Source: Dimargaris cristalligena (lineage: Eukaryota > Kickxellomycota > Dimargaritomycetes > Dimargaritales > Dimargaritaceae). Taken from it: DNA of 64,000 nucleotides. The notes below the pieces were generated by a model, which was not told where the DNA came from, did no database searches, and saw only the letters and a program-made list of their open reading frames with translations. Position numbers and translations under genes: made by a program. The stretch lies in contig JANBQC010000021.1 of NCBI GenBank assembly GCA_027576995.1, positions 1 through 64,000 on the forward strand, in the 5' to 3' direction. Positions within the stretch are counted from its first letter, which is position 1, and every line of letters starts with the position of its first letter. Shown one piece after another: positions 1-12,881 of this stretch.

Positions 1-24
1 ATTGGGGTTGCAATGGGTAGGGTT

Positions 25-150
25 ATATAATAAATGATGACCCATAGTACCAGGGGTGACTATGGGAGGGTTAATATAGTACTATAAGGCCTAATAAGGA
101 TGGGCAATTATTAGGACTAGATTAAGTTGGATTAGGAAGGCTGAGAATAT
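25..150. repeat. Dispersed repeat, copy A
   Basis: This segment matches 52345-52485 in the same orientation over about 120 bases with scattered substitutions and small gaps, roughly 80 percent identical by eye. Shared anchors are CCCATAGTACCAGGG and CTATAAGGCCTAATAAGG. Copy A may continue left of the window. No coding potential or terminal repeats are visible, so the class of element is unknown. Confidence 0.7.
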
Positions 151-1188
151 TATTTTCTGAAAAAAATACTATACAACTAAAAATACAGTGAGTCCTATGA
201 AATTCAACACTATCCAATATTGGACATGCATCAATAGTTGGGGAGTTCCACTTTCTTATCCTATTAATATAAAGCCCAGTTGTTGGAGACAAGCCATTAC
301 TATGTATATCAGAGTTAATCTAACCAGACATTGTGTTAGTGTTTCAGACAGGTGTAGACTTGGCTGTGTGTAAGTGTGATGGTGCCCTTGTCTTGCAAAT
401 ATTACATTGCATATGTTAGTCCTTGGACCATTGATAATCACATTTTACCCTACTGCACTATGTGCCAACAAAATACTATAGGTATCATATTCAATAATAG
501 ACTATCTTAGGGGAAATGGAAAGGCTTAGTCAATGAGGTATTTGATAGTAATAAGTGGATGCACCAAATAGGTGATATGGTTTCCATTTCAGGGAGCCTG
601 GTTTGGCTCCCCCATCTTGAATATCACTGCATAAATGTTAGTACTGTCAACTGAATATGAATATCAGGCATATGTTTATTTCTTGAGTGGTCAATTGCCC
701 ACTTACTATAAAATATAAGTAAATATGAAACAAATGGGGCCAGGTTAATAACTATAACATGTGTACAGTGTTGATACAGTGGCAGCCACCTGTGGTATAT
801 TCGGCAGCTAAAACTCGCAAAATCCAGGTTTTAGATTGTCCTTCATATCCCAGTGAATCTAAACTATATACCTATCAATTGGCTTCATAATAAGGTAGAT
901 GGTCACTTGGGAAAAGTCAATATTACAATTTTCTAAGATCAGTTTTACTGGTCCGGAATGCAAGAGGACCACATGGGGCAGCAAATTAAACATAATGGCT
1001 TGGTGGTATTAGGGTATATTTTACCAGCCCACTATCAACTGTATTACTACAGGTATTCAATTATGTTGGTCCTTTCCATTTATTGACCACATGTATATAA
1101 TTTCTAACTAACAGCTATTGTTTCATTATGTAACCCAACGCAAAACCCGTTGATCCGAACCTCTCCTATAGCAAAGCTATGCTTCTAA

Positions 1189-1198
1189 ATATATAAAA
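1189..1198 (+). promoter_or_regulatory. TATA-like element before NDUFAF7-like gene
   Basis: ATATATAAAA lies about 240 bases before the start codon at 1429. That is the same spacing range as the TATAAATAG elements of other genes in this window. In AT-rich DNA it could be chance. Confidence 0.35.
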
Positions 1199-1428
1199 AC
1201 AGTACTAGGCCATAATGGCTGGTTCACCAATACTCGTATCCCCCCACAGTCAGCGTTGGGACATTTCCCCCAAAACCGAAACAGGCTTTTGGGTGCCAAT
1301 AGCTTTTGTACACCATTTTCCAAATCGCCTCACAAGGGCTTTGTACATTTTTGAATTTACATATTCCTTTTTATATTTCTGGCTTGAATTGCCTAGTCCA
1401 CAGGGGCTCGGTTCACTATAGTTATAAC

Positions 1429-3299
1429 ATGACTACTCTGTTGCCTTTTCGCATGGCCGCGTATTCGAGGTTGGCCCGCCTGGGACCCAATGGGCCGCTT
1501 CTACCCCTCGTTAAAGTCGGCCGATTCCATCAATCGGCCAAACGACTTATACTGGACAATACTGGTCGAACGATCGCCAAGTCATCCGTGATATCGGAGG
1601 GAAAGGAGAAGCTGACCCCTGTTGGGCAGATCCTACTCGAAACCATCAAGGTACTCCCCTCATTTCAGTGCAAAGTTTTTATTGAATGTGTATAAACCCC
1701 GGCCAGAATAACCCAGCGTACAGGCAAAACCGCATCTATGTGTGCTTAGTAAACCTGTCCCTAGGCTAATATATCGACTTATGAAACATATGATCATAGA
1801 CCTCGGGGCCAGTTTCCGTATCACACTTTATACGCCAGGCGCTTCAAAGTCCCATGGGAGGCTACTACAAAAAGGGCAAAGACGTTCTCGGGGTCGAGGG
1901 CGATTTCATCACGTCACCGGAGATCAGCCAAATGTTTGGCGAGCTGATCGGAGTATGGTTCACGGCTAATTGGCGCGGGCGTCAGTCTAAGCTCCCTGTG
2001 CGCGTCATTGAGCTTGGGCCCGGCCGGGGTACTCTAATGAAGGATATGCTACGGGCCATGTCCCGGTTTCCGGACTTGTTCAGCCGAATCGAGCATGTTC
2101 ACCTAGTGGAAAGTAGTGCCGAACTAGCGCGGATCCAGCACACCACGTTGGGGGTAGATGATAGTGCTGGTCAGCAGGACCATGCCCATCAGACGCTGTC
2201 TCCCATTTCGTGGCACGATAGCTTATCAGACATTGACCTATCCGAACCCGCCTATAATATAGTATTGGCCCACGAGTTTTTCGATGCTCTCCCCATTTAC
2301 AAATTCCAACTTACGGATCGGGGCTGGCGGGAAGTGCTAGTAGATATTGACGAAGGTCAGGAGCACCCTTGGCATTTCCGGTACGTTCTCAACCCCCATC
2401 CCTCTATGGCCACCAAGACCATCTTATCCCCCGATCGATTCCCGGCGTCCCAATACCGCACGGGCGATACCGTTGAGATATCACCAGATGCTTGGGGTGT
2501 GGCCCATTCCATTGCCAAATTAATCCAGGAGCAGGAAGGGTGTGCTCTAGTGATCGATTATGGTGATAACCATTCCTTTGCGGATTCCTTCCGGGTAAGT
2601 TTCTTACTTTCGTTTTACTTCTGACCTCTCCATTTTTTTTTTGTAATGCTATTGCCATACTGAACTATTTACCTGTTATTTAAAACTAACTAGTCTGCCG
2701 ATTTTGATTTTTACGTGCGACATTGTTCCTTTACTATACCGGAATGCCCAACTTGCTAACGGCCATGTAGGGTATAAGAAAGCACAAATTCATACACCCC
2801 CTTTCTTCGCCAGGTGAAATTGATCTCACCTTCGATGTTGATTTTTCCCTGCTCCAAAACGCCGTTGGAGATTTAGGTAAGTGAAAATACTGGCTACGGC
2901 TAACAATAGTCCTATTATGGCACCACAAACATGGCAGTATTTTATGTATAACCGACCAAACCCACCTTGCCGGCTTTCTGAATCAACCAGTTATACAATA
3001 TCACGGATCTATATATGTTGACCCCAAAATTTGCTATTTATACCCTGGACTTCTTGCACACCTATCATGGACCACACTTAGCTACTTGCCATGGGCCCAT
3101 CCAACAGAACCATTTTCTTGGTAGAATGGGCATCGAACTTCGCCTCCAGAAACTCATTCAAAATGCCCCCAATAAGGAAAGTGCTAATGAGCTGGTTGAA
3201 GGTTTCAACCGTTTGGTCGACCCTATGTTCATGGGTAAGGTGTACAAGGCAATGGCGATCACGGAACCCGATTATTTACCTGTTGCCTTTGAGTCCTGA
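1429..3299 (+). CDS. NDUFAF7: NDUFAF7-like protein arginine methyltransferase, mitochondrial
   Basis: Four exons: 1429-1650, 1800-2594, 2771-2876, 3082-3299; 446 residues, close to human NDUFAF7 (about 440). The introns (149, 176 and 205 bases) have GT-AG ends and keep frame. NDUFAF7 (MidA/DUF185 family) is an S-adenosylmethionine-dependent methyltransferase of the mitochondrial matrix needed for complex I assembly; it dimethylates an arginine of NDUFS2. The first 40 residues are basic and lack acids, as expected of a targeting peptide. Residues 75-115 carry the family block GPVSVSHFIRQ followed by GYYKKGKDVLG and GDFITSPEISQMFGE. The SAM-binding motif ELGPGRGTLM starts near residue 145, and the C-terminus has GPIQQNHFLGRMGIELRL. 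The start was chosen as the ATG that opens the targeting peptide. The gene converges on the Vps3-like gene, with 230 bases between stop codons. Product call is firm; exon limits are hand-made. Confidence 0.9.
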
Positions 3300-3529
3300 T
3301 GATAGGCATGCGTATTTTTACTGCATTTTATAACTTGCAGAGCTTAGGCCAATCCAACTGGTAAAGCTGGGTATGCTTAAGAACTTGGCATAGTTTAGCT
3401 CATAGCTCTGCTAATAGGGCCCTGTTCCTCTAAATAAATTAGACAGCATCCGGTACCGAGCCCGCCATAGAAAATTACGTCCCATTTTTTATTTTAGTGC
3501 AAGGGAGTAGCCAAGGTAGTGCACAGTTA

Positions 3530-6500
3530 TTAGGTAGAGTAACAGTCGGGGTGATATAGTGCCTTGGTCTTGGGTAGATACAGGAAATGACGGGGGTCCA
3601 ATATACCAAGGCAGTGGGTGCAGTGGGATTCTGATGTTACAACTACATTGGGTCCCAGCGAATTCTGCAACTGGGCGTACTGGTTATGAACCGTCAAATT
3701 AGTGTTTGTATGTAGGGCCTTAATGACTTGGTTGTGTCGACGGCGGTGTTCGGTCTGCCGCAGTGCATCGGTCAAGAAGGATTCAAGTGCATCGATGGGC
3801 CAGGTGGTAGGGAGGAGGTTCAGGACCTGTAGGGCATCTAAAGCCTCGCCATGGCGGGTAAGCAGCTGGTTAACCAAGATTACCGCAGTGTCTTCGTCCT
3901 CCAGTTTAAGATAGTATTTCAGGAGAGAGCGGAAATAGTCGTTCCGGTCGAGGGTCGCGACTATAGTCGCACCGTACACTTCAGCGGCCGCATAGTCCTG
4001 CACTTGCAAAACCAGAAGTGGCAGGACTTGTTTGGGGTGACCGAGCTTCCCTTCAATAAGGGCCAGTTCGGGAACTAACTCGGTTTGTTCCGCCATGACA
4101 TCCCGGAATTTGTTGAGGTCGTAGACATCGGACCAGGCCAGAAACCGGAGCAGCTGGGTCCGGACGCGGGCTAGGGGCGAGTGGGCTAGGTGGGTCTCTA
4201 GAAATTCGACAAAAGTGAGGCCCTCCGTGCGCTCCGGGGTCTGCTGGAAGTCTTGGAGTAATTCGTGTAGGGCAGTCGGTCCGGCCGCTCCAGTCCGCGC
4301 ATGTAATTGTTCAATCAGTAAATCCAAAAGGCGGTCGTGTTGGTGGCTCTCCCGGCAGTTCAGTTGCCGAATCACATGGTCCAAGTACAGGATTGCCCCG
4401 GCTGACCCGTGTTTGTGAAGGTGATCAACGATGCGGTCGATAGTCGCTTGGGAAGTATCTTGGTCCGCAATAGAAACGAACAGCTAGTGGCGGGGTCGAT
4501 CGTACAGGGATATAGCATAATTATACCGGTTGAGATAAAATCACTATCGGGTAAGGGACCTGTATGGCAAAAATCCGGAAGCTGGATTAGGGTGAATCCA
4601 GCCGTAAACTACCATGTAATTCAATTTGGATACGGGGCTTACCTGGGCACCTAGAATTTCGGACCGCTCAAGGACAATGTCCGAAAATGACCATACAAGA
4701 TCGCTTCTACGGAATCCGTCCAAATAGGCAAAAAACTCATCCAGACCCCCGAATCGATCATTCGAGGGTTTCCCTATTAGAATGTTCGACCAAATAGCCA
4801 AGACTTTTTCTGGGAGTTGATGGGCACGGTAGAGCATCGAAAGCGCGAACGGTTTATCGTGGGTGGTTAAAAGGGATTCGCTCATTGCGAGGTGACAGTA
4901 ACTACCACCGTCTTTTAGAATGCTGTAGATTTTGTCGGACTGGTCCTCCAGGTAGTGGCGAAGCAGCACGGAGTTAACCACCTGTAAATCAAGCGGGGTC
5001 CATATATCCGGTGCAACCCGAGAGTCTTCCTTCACCAGTTGAAAATAGCGAATAGCTGTTCGCTCCGCGGCTGATACAGGTGGTCGTGTATCGGAGTCGG
5101 CGTCAGGACTTGTTGTGGTCGAAGCTGATTCAGGGTTCCGATTACGTATTCGACTGTAAGCAGCATCTAGCGCCGGCGAAGGTTCATAGCTGAAATCAGG
5201 CAGATGGGCGGCTAATTCGGGCAATAATCCCAGGACCAAAGCGGGGGGGATCCGGCCCTTGCGGAAATATTCCAAGGCATCGGACCATCGTTGCTGGCTA
5301 AAGTAGATGAGTGCAATACGCCGGTTAATGTATTGCAGTTCATCCGAGAGAGTGGGGGTGTGGTAGTGGTACGCGGTCAGGGCCCGGTTAACGTGTTCGA
5401 GGGCCACATCCACCTTTTGGGCGTCAAGCAGGGCCTCTATCTGGTAGGATAGCGGTGGCATGAACACTGAGTAGATGGCCTGTGGACCCACCAAAAGAAA
5501 GGGAACGGGAAGGGTGGTAGGGGTTGGTTCGTTGCCGAAGGCTGGAAAGCTGATTTGCAAATAGGCGGCGGGGGTTAGCTGCCACACTACGCCGGGCGGT
5601 ACAGCAACGGTTTGAACTTGGGCCAGTCGGGTGATATCGTAAACCTCGACTTGGAATTCAGGCGTTAATACGAGTAGGTAGGGGAACTGGTAGGTGATGG
5701 CAATTGGGAACTGCGGGAAATGGAGAGTGCCCCGGACGGCATCCCCCCCAGTCGTAATAAACATACCCAGGGCGGCGAAATCCACCCCCGTTCCCGTCAC
5801 TAGGAAAAACTCGTCGGGGGTAATGGCTAAGATCAGTGGTCGGGCCGACGGGGTACGGGGCAAACTGGTAGGGGCCAATTCCAATGGCGGGCGGGGGTTG
5901 CGGATATTTAAGAGAGCATAGCTATGGTGGTCGGATAGGCACACCTGCTCGTTCCAGGCGCAGAGCTGTGTTGCACCCGCCGGGAAGGGAACATCCTGGC
6001 GGGGCTGTAGCCCTTGGCTCGATAGCTGTAGGATCTGGATGGTCCGTCGTCTAGCCACATAAAGTAATGCTGGGACCGGATCGCTCAAAGATGTGGTCCG
6101 GCGTAGGGCAGTGTTGAGGGCAAAACTCATGACCCCCCGGATAGGGGCAAACTGGGATATCGTTAAAGGCGTTAGATCGGGAAAGGAAAGGAACCACAGA
6201 GTGGCCTCGCATAATACCATGACTTTACGCAAAGTGGGGACCACTGTGATAGATTCCACCCGTCCTTTGCCACTCCCCAAGGTAACGGTTTGTATAAACG
6301 ACGGCGGGGTGGGGTCAGCGTCCCGAAACCGGATATGGTCGATCCAATAGTGGTGGACTTGGCCTTGACCCGCCCCCACATAAAGGTTGCTTTCCCACCC
6401 GTCGGCGCAGTCGAACCCCGGCCCCGACGGATAGCTCGCTCCCCCCGGGGGAGATGGGCCGGGGTTGGTGGCTGACGAATGCCGCCGAAGGGTGGAGCGG

Positions 6501-6697
6501 GCGGCGACCTCATTGAGCAGGCGGGAAGTGCGCGTGTTGGGCGAGGACGAGGCCGGCGGGGATGGGTCAGTACCACTGGGTAGGCGATTATGGGATACCT
6601 GGGGCGACGCAGGATTCGACAGGGCTTGGGAGGTGCTGGGCTGCTCCGAGGCCGGGCGCACCAAAAGGGGCTGGAGGCCGAATGGCTGGAAGGACAT
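3530..6697 (-). CDS. VPS3: CORVET subunit Vps3 / TGFBRAP1-like protein
   Basis: Two exons on the minus strand, 6697-4643 and 4483-3530, with a 159-base intron (GTAAGC donor, CTAG acceptor, phase 0); 1002 residues. Vps3/TGFBRAP1 is the CORVET tethering subunit that binds early-endosomal Rab5/Vps21; its paralogue Vps39 serves HOPS. A disordered Ser/Pro-rich start (about 1-95) is followed by a citron-homology (CNH) beta-propeller region (about 95-390), then helical clathrin-repeat-like segments. TGFBRAP1-like stretches are DLVWSFSDIVLERSEILG just before the intron, EGKLGHPKQVLPLLVLQVQD and EALDALQVLNLLPTTWP. The C-terminus carries a zinc-binding-like motif CTHC-x(21)-HxxC. Vps39 is the main alternative, but the region around the splice junction fits TGFBRAP1 better. 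The start is the first ATG of the open frame. Confidence 0.88.
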
Positions 6698-7315
6698 GGG
6701 ACCAAGGCTGGAGGATGGGCGAAGGTAACACGGGGGTCAATCGAGGGGTGAACGAATGGCAGTAATAATATCAAAAGGCGGGTGGTAGAACTTGAACGAA
6801 TAGCCGTCTACCTTAGTCAAAACTAGGGCCCAGCGGATTCCCTGTCCAAAGTAGACCACAATACTACGTAGGTGAAGTAATAATGTATACAAGGAGACCT
6901 GGAAGTGGCATCCGACCATGGGGAGAATATGAGAGAGGGATGAGGAGGGCACTGCTGGCCAAATGGGAGGAGCCTATTCCTGGCGTTGGGCAAGGCTTGT
7001 TTACCCACACCCCTTTCTGGCGTATTATACGCATCAAGATGGCTTAAAGCCTCTGCCCAACCTATCCCGGATTCGCCTTCAGTATTAAAATCCAGGCACC
7101 TAGTTTCCAGAAGAGTTATTTTATTACAGGTAAATGTGACGAAAGCAAAAGGAGCTGTGGCTGGATAATGCGCTTAAATGCGTAATCAAAAGGACCTACA
7201 TCACTCAAAAGACGGGTAAAAATACGAGAGTAAACTAAACGACGGAACTGAGTTCCAGGCCAGGTTTGCCACAACAGGAGTATGTGGACCGAGCAGTGGG
7301 CAGTTGGACATCATT
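6698..7315. other. Intergenic region between Vps3-like and light-chain genes
   Basis: This holds the upstream region of the Vps3-like gene (reading left) and the 3' end of the light-chain gene. Short frames on both strands look like noise. No clear TATA element or other signal was found. Confidence 0.5.
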
Positions 7316-8416
7316 CTACTCGCCGTATTTCAACATCCGAACGAATTCGCGGTAGTTAAAGTTATTGTTGGCGTCAATTGGCGCATTTTTGAACACCGTA
7401 GCCAGCTATGCAACGGCAATAAAAGGTGTCGAATATCAATACATAGAAGGGGAGGGAGGATATCAGTACACGAAATGGCAGTGTATAGGCTACGAGACCT
7501 TCTACCGGGGTATAATATTACTAGCTTACCTCAGCCTCGGTCAGCCGGTCCCCCATGGTAGTCATGGCCTCCCGCAGTTCGTCGGCATTAATGAGGCCGG
7601 ACGAGTCGTCATCAAAGCACTCAAAGGCCATCAGAATGTCTGGTTCGGGATCGGTACCACTCAGTTTCTCGCCCATCAACGTAAGGAACATGGTGAAGTT
7701 GATCGGCCCCGTTGCCTCATCGATCATTGCCTCGATATAACTATCGGTCGGAGTTTGCCCTAGGAAGCGAGCCCGGTAAGTAAGTTATTGTTCCGCAGCC
7801 CCAGATAAAAATCGAGATACACGGAGATGTACGCAAGGACAAATGTGAAATAAATGCGGTAAATAATACAGTCTGGACAGTCCTACTAGCAGGCGGTACA
7901 TCCCAACAAAAGCCCAAGTCGTTGGCAGGCCGTGAACCATACAGTCTCATAAGTAACCAACGGTTATATAGGGTATTTTCAGAGGAGCGGCATAGTGGCC
8001 CCAGCTCCACCAGTGCTTCTCATTAGGGCAGCACACGGACTTACCGAGGGAATGGAGCATGTCCTTGAGATCCTCTTTGTCCACAAAGCCGTCGGCGTCA
8101 TGGTCAAACATGGAGAAGGCCTCCTTGAATTCGGCGATTTGCTTCTGGTCAAAGATGTTGAACACATTTGAATTTTGGCGGGTGGCCCGCTTCCGCTTTT
8201 GTTTTTGGATGGCCTACAAGGGGGGTAAAAGGAAATACAGTCGTACGGATACCATATAATTGAAGACCATAAGGAGGGTGTTGAGTTTGGGTGCCGGGTC
8301 GAATTACCGAACGGGTATAGGTCCCCAGGGCTAATAGCTGGGCTGAATTCCAAGTAAGTGAGTCTTATCGAGGGAAGTGTCGGTATTAAGGGGGGCAGCC
8401 ATTGGGAACTTACCAT
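7316..8416 (-). CDS. RLC1: Myosin II regulatory light chain (EF-hand)
   Basis: Four coding exons on the minus strand: 8416-8414 (the ATG alone), 8213-8045, 7759-7530, 7405-7316; 163 residues. It binds the IQ motif of myosin heavy chain and regulates actomyosin in cytokinesis. The first EF-hand ([12 protein letters not shown]) has the full set of calcium-ligand positions. [22 protein letters not shown] and [11 protein letters not shown] are hallmarks of the regulatory light chain, not calmodulin or the essential chain. The basic N-terminus ends RQNSNVF, which places Ser16 where animal light chains carry the myosin-light-chain-kinase serine. The odd feature is the first coding exon: ATG directly followed by a perfect GTAAGT donor. 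The start rests on that inference, since no in-frame ATG lies in the second exon upstream of the conserved region. Introns are 200, 285 and 124 bases. Confidence 0.88.
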
Positions 8417-9286
8417 GCTTAAAGAAACTGAACGGGACTCGAGTAAAGTTGCCAATAAGTATAAATGATAATAGAAGGACCGAGTGGATGTAACAGGTTT
8501 GGACATGGAGGTTTGCTCTATTGCCCACAGAAGTAAAATAGGGGGCAGTGTAAATGCCGGGGGTGCTTGGAATTAGTTGTGGCAAACGGCCTACCTTCAC
8601 ACTGTTTAAGGCGTGCCTAATGGTGACTGGCCCCAACTGCAGCACAATATGCCTTTTGCACACATTCGAAACCATAAATAACAAGACGGTAAACAAAACG
8701 AGGAGAGTGCGAGTTGATCAGGAAAGGTAAACAACTTCCACCAATCACATGACACACTGATCCTTTTCATCCAATTGTAACTTAGTACAGGCCCGTAGTC
8801 GGTAGCTAAGGCACCACCATATAGACAACAACCGTGGTGGAGGTCAAAGGAACAGTCAATGTGTGATGCTATATGCTGAATGTTGACGACCATTTATTAC
8901 ACCCATCGGGCTTTACCCGGACCACATCTAAGCCAAATTCCGTCTACCTATGACATAGCTCTACAACCTCCTGGATGTCGTTACATAGCATTCCCAATTA
9001 AACTTTGACCATTGGCAGTGAATACATTTATCCACATCGATAACTAGGAAACTGGGCTTTATAGTATTCCCCAGATTAGCTAGAGCTCAGTCAACTCCCT
9101 CTTCAATTAAACAAAATAGGAAGACAGACAATGGGTGATGGTATAAAGCGTTTGGTTCAATCATTATCGCACCAGCTGCATGGCTAAGTGTAAAATATCG
9201 AATATCTTTTTAACCAGCACATCGGAATACACGGCTAGTAACATGATAAGGATACCCAACAGCTGCCAATGGTAGGACCATAGCTG
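8417..9286. other. Intergenic region, 5' of light chain and 3' of RCHY1-like gene
   Basis: This holds the upstream region of the light-chain gene and the 3' end of the RCHY1-like gene, both read on the minus strand. A 95-codon minus frame (8606-8893) has no recognisable motifs and is not called. Nothing else seen. Confidence 0.5.
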
Positions 9287-10758
9287 TCAATCCGTCATAT
9301 CGTCCTCATCGGGTTTGAAGGTCTTGAGTACTTTCGTACTGAAAGAATTGCACCGCTGGCACTTGTGGTATAGGAAGTGGTATTTGGTTTCGGATCGTTC
9401 CTCGCAGTCGCCACAGAAAATTATGGACCGCGTTGTGGCGTATTCGGCGGGCATGACCTGCTCGTCTAGCAGTTTCTCCAACTCCTTAAAGAGCGGGGTC
9501 ATATCGCCGATGCTCTTTTGGCAGACGGGACATTGGAAGGAGTGATCCATATAAGTGTTTAGGCAGTCGAGGTGGATGGTGTGGCCACACCGCATGATGG
9601 TGATGGGCTGTCGAGACGTCTGTAGGAACTCGCCGCAGATTGGGCAGTCGACTTCGACGGAATTCTCGCGACACTTGTGCTCACCCACTAAGGTTTCACT
9701 GATGCACCGAACGCACTTAAAACAGTGCTGATACTGGTCTTTCCGATCCCGTAGGCACATTTGGCAGTCATTACAGTGGAATATGTCAAGTTCCGGATCG
9801 TTGTTCCACATGTGGCAGATATCGCAGTAGTATTCCCCCAAGGGCTCGTTACATGTCATGTTGGAGCAGACCTGGCCGGCTTCCTGGATTCCTTGGCAGT
9901 GCATACACATCATATACTTGACGCCCTTTCTACCAAGCATAACCGCAGTATAATAAGCCCATTGTTAAAATACCCCATTAGATTATAGGTAAAGTCGGGC
10001 ACAACTTGGCTGGTCAATTTACCGAAAAATAGACGACATGGACCTTATCAAATCTAAAACCGGACATTGGGCGACTTACCGGTCGAGTGTGTGATTTGTC
10101 GCTTCATCGTGGCAGATTCGGCATGTGAACCAGCGGCCACAGCACTTGGCGTACATCTTGGCGCCCCGTTGGTAGTGCGGGCACCCCAAACCATCCCCCT
10201 GGAAATAATCCAAAAAATGTAATAATAATGTACGCACAGTCCGACACATACGGTAAGTTTCTGAAAATCAACACCCATACAAACCTTGCCCATTCATGCA
10301 ATAGCGATTAGCGGTCGAGAAATATACATGTGAAACTTACAGAATAGGTAGGTTTTAATTCTTCTTCCGTTGCGCTGGGGAAGGCACCGGGTAATTCAAC
10401 AAAGGCCGGGTTCGTGTCTTGCATATTCTGGTCCTTCGGGGAATCATCTTGTGAGAGGCTGGCGGCGAACGCTGGAGATATCAGGGCCTATCCGCCAAGG
10501 TACCAATATAATAACGGCCAGTCGGGTAATGAGTTAGTTTTAGTACAGTGGTGGTTGGTGTTTTCATATTGCACTACTGAGTGCTCGTTACTAAAGAGAA
10601 GACAGTCCGCTCGACTGGCTATCTATATTGCAACAGTATACAGCCCCATACCCTACCTGGATGAGTCGGGGCTTATTCCCGGAGGGAATGGAGTCGTCTT
10701 TCATAATCTGCAGAATGCGAGCCCGCAGCTCGGCCTGGCGGTCGGGTGAAGCGGACAT
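9287..10758 (-). CDS. RCHY1: RCHY1/PIRH2-like E3 ubiquitin ligase (CHY, CTCHY, RING)
   Basis: Four exons on the minus strand: 10758-10657, 10487-10341, 10198-10080, 9929-9287; 336 residues. The introns (169, 142 and 150 bases) have GT-AG ends and keep frame. The family comprises zinc-binding RING E3 ligases that ubiquitinate cytosolic and nuclear substrates. From residue 84 the CHY finger runs GCPHYQRGAKMYAKCCGRW then CRICHDEATNHTLDR. The CTCHY segment follows (GEYYCDICHMWNND, FHCNDCQMC, HCFKCVRC), then a RING (CPICGEF, CGHTIHLDC, CPVC) and a C-terminal zinc ribbon (CGDCEE and CQRC). All expected Cys/His pairs are present. The first 83 residues form a variable N-terminal extension that includes an acidic and polar stretch. 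The start is the ATG that opens the first exon; the N-terminal exons are less certain than the zinc-finger exons. Confidence 0.88.
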
Positions 10759-11099
10759 GGTTAGGCTAAGGGACCTAAAGCTGGTCAGCGATGGGAGCTT
10801 TCTTGGTAATATGGGTATGTCGATGGGTGAGGCGCCAGACGGTCGCTGTAAGCAGGTTAATGGACACAAATGGGGAAAAATGAGTTCAATTAAGGAAAAA
10901 GAGCTCTCGAAAGGCTAGTGATGGATTCGTAGGTGGAGTGGTATACTAATTGATATAGGTTGTATTTGGCGATAAAACAGAAGGTGGAAATGAGAGCTGC
11001 CCAGGCCTAATGGAAGGCCCGCGCCCCATGTTACCAGTACTATCCTGTTCTGGGAAGGCCAATTGAAAGAAGTCGCATGACGTCCCCACATATCCATTA

Positions 11100-12660
11100 T
11101 TCCCAGTGGCTCAGCCTATTTGGAACTATGTTGGATCTTCTTAATTGGTCCATAGTGGCTATTTCTACTGCAAATCATTTATAACCTCCATTTATAGCCT
11201 TCATTTTACGACAACTGGGCCACATTAATTGTTCTTGTGGTTGAACAGTTTAATAGAGAGAGGCAACAATGGGTATTTGATATTATTTCAATTTAGTAGT
11301 CCATATTTTTTACTATCTACGGTCATTTTGCCCATCGTTGGTAACACCTCCTTCGGAGTGAATTTTAGGCATCGTCCGCGACGAGCCAGTCACGGAATTG
11401 TAAGCTCGCCATTGGTCCATACAATCCGTCCCCGTCCGAAATATCATTCCCATTATGGGCTCGCATTGCTTTTTTTCGGGCTTTAGTAGATTACTCCCCT
11501 CCACATTAATTTCTAGACCGTCTATGCATTCAGCTGACTAAAACTAGATATGTTTTGGAAGACATGGGAGGGGCTATATTAATGTTTGTTAGCAAAAGCA
11601 CTTTGTCAGTTTAATCACGCCCTTTTAAAGTTTTAATGGAAGTTGAGAACTTCCATTGCCGAATAAACACGCTGGTAAAAGCAAGTCTGTGGGTTAGTTA
11701 GTCAGTGCCTTTTGAGAACTCTGGCGTGACTATTACTAATGAATTCCCATTAAATTAGACCGTTATCGTCGGGGGCGTCGAATAAAACGAAGGGTATATT
11801 TCTATTCTATACCTAAAACTGGTTTTCGGCCTATTTTTATCTTCGCCGCGGGCTAACGGGCCTTTCGACGCCCTCGGGCTTTTTAACTCTACGGCGTACT
11901 ACGCCTACAATGGAAAACGAAAACAAGATCCAAGCCATTTTCTTTTTCCATAGTAGCCAATAAATAATGCGCCCTGTATTTTCACATCTAGGGAGGGAAA
12001 AGGACCGCAGGGCTGATTAGACCCCAAGCCCAACGCCTCGTTTTCCTAGCCACAGTTGGAAACCAATTAATACACGGTTGCTAAAAACTGCGCCGTTCCC
12101 AATAACCCCAGTTGATTCGCCAATAAACTTGCGTGGGCGCAACTAAACCACCACCACACCAACACGTAAGGCACTCTTATTAGACGATGAGTCGAGATGG
12201 AGGGGGACTGACGAGCCAGGGCAGGCTAACAAACGGTCGAAACCTCGAGTTACTGGAAAATGGGCGTTCCATCCCAGCCGACATGGCGTCAGTACCTCGA
12301 AAGGAACGACCTTTGTCTTGCGTGGGCTGAATTTTTTTAGGGAATATTTATAGGCTCTTCCATCGTTAAATTATATTTGACCACTGCCTATCGCCGCCAG
12401 TGGCGTAGTGCACCACTAGCCAATTCTGATGGTGACGCTCTTTGGTTCCCTTTGAGGCACCTGGATCAGGAACGACTCGTTCATATTACTGGAATTCCTT
12501 AAGGGCGGGATAATGAAGCCCCACTTAAACCAATGGTCCATTACTTACTGGCTACTTATGGGCAAATGATAATCATGTGTGATGATGGGTTTTCAGTGTA
12601 TAATAATCTAGTTTTCAGCGAATATAACCACTGCCGCACCGACAATGCCCAACGTTTGCC
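11100..12660. other. Gene-poor stretch upstream of the DPBB gene
   Basis: About 1.5 kb with no frame that looks coding on either strand. It probably holds the upstream region of the DPBB gene. No tRNA or repeat array was recognised. Confidence 0.55.
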
Positions 12661-12665
12661 AAAAG

Positions 12666-12674
12666 TATAAATAG
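12666..12674 (+). promoter_or_regulatory. TATA box TATAAATAG of the DPBB gene
   Basis: TATAAATAG lies 216 bases before the start codon at 12882. The identical 9-mer lies upstream of the third CAP gene (19423) and the coiled-coil gene (53953), which supports a real core promoter. Confidence 0.65.
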
Positions 12675-12881
12675 GAGTCCAGATCGACCGTCAGAAACAA
12701 ATAATTATCCTACATCAACATTCTTGTAACAGTTATATTCATTTCCGGTACTACTTTTACATATCCACGTCACAAGCGCTTTTCTCAAGAGACTGTTTCT
12801 AAACCTCTCGCACTACTCGACAACTACTCTTACTATTACGTGAATTTTCACCTATCTTATTCATTTATTAACATCGCCACA

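Larger units (their letters stand above)
1..1428. other. AT-rich intergenic DNA
   Basis: AT-rich DNA with many short stop-riddled frames and no recognisable protein. The left end carries a copy of a dispersed repeat (see 25-150). The last 240 bases must include the promoter and leader of the methyltransferase gene that starts at 1429. I see nothing else that can be named. Confidence 0.6.

Noticed and set aside
8606..8893. 95-codon minus frame upstream of the myosin light chain
   Set aside because: No motif, no start context, and it lies in the probable promoter of that gene.
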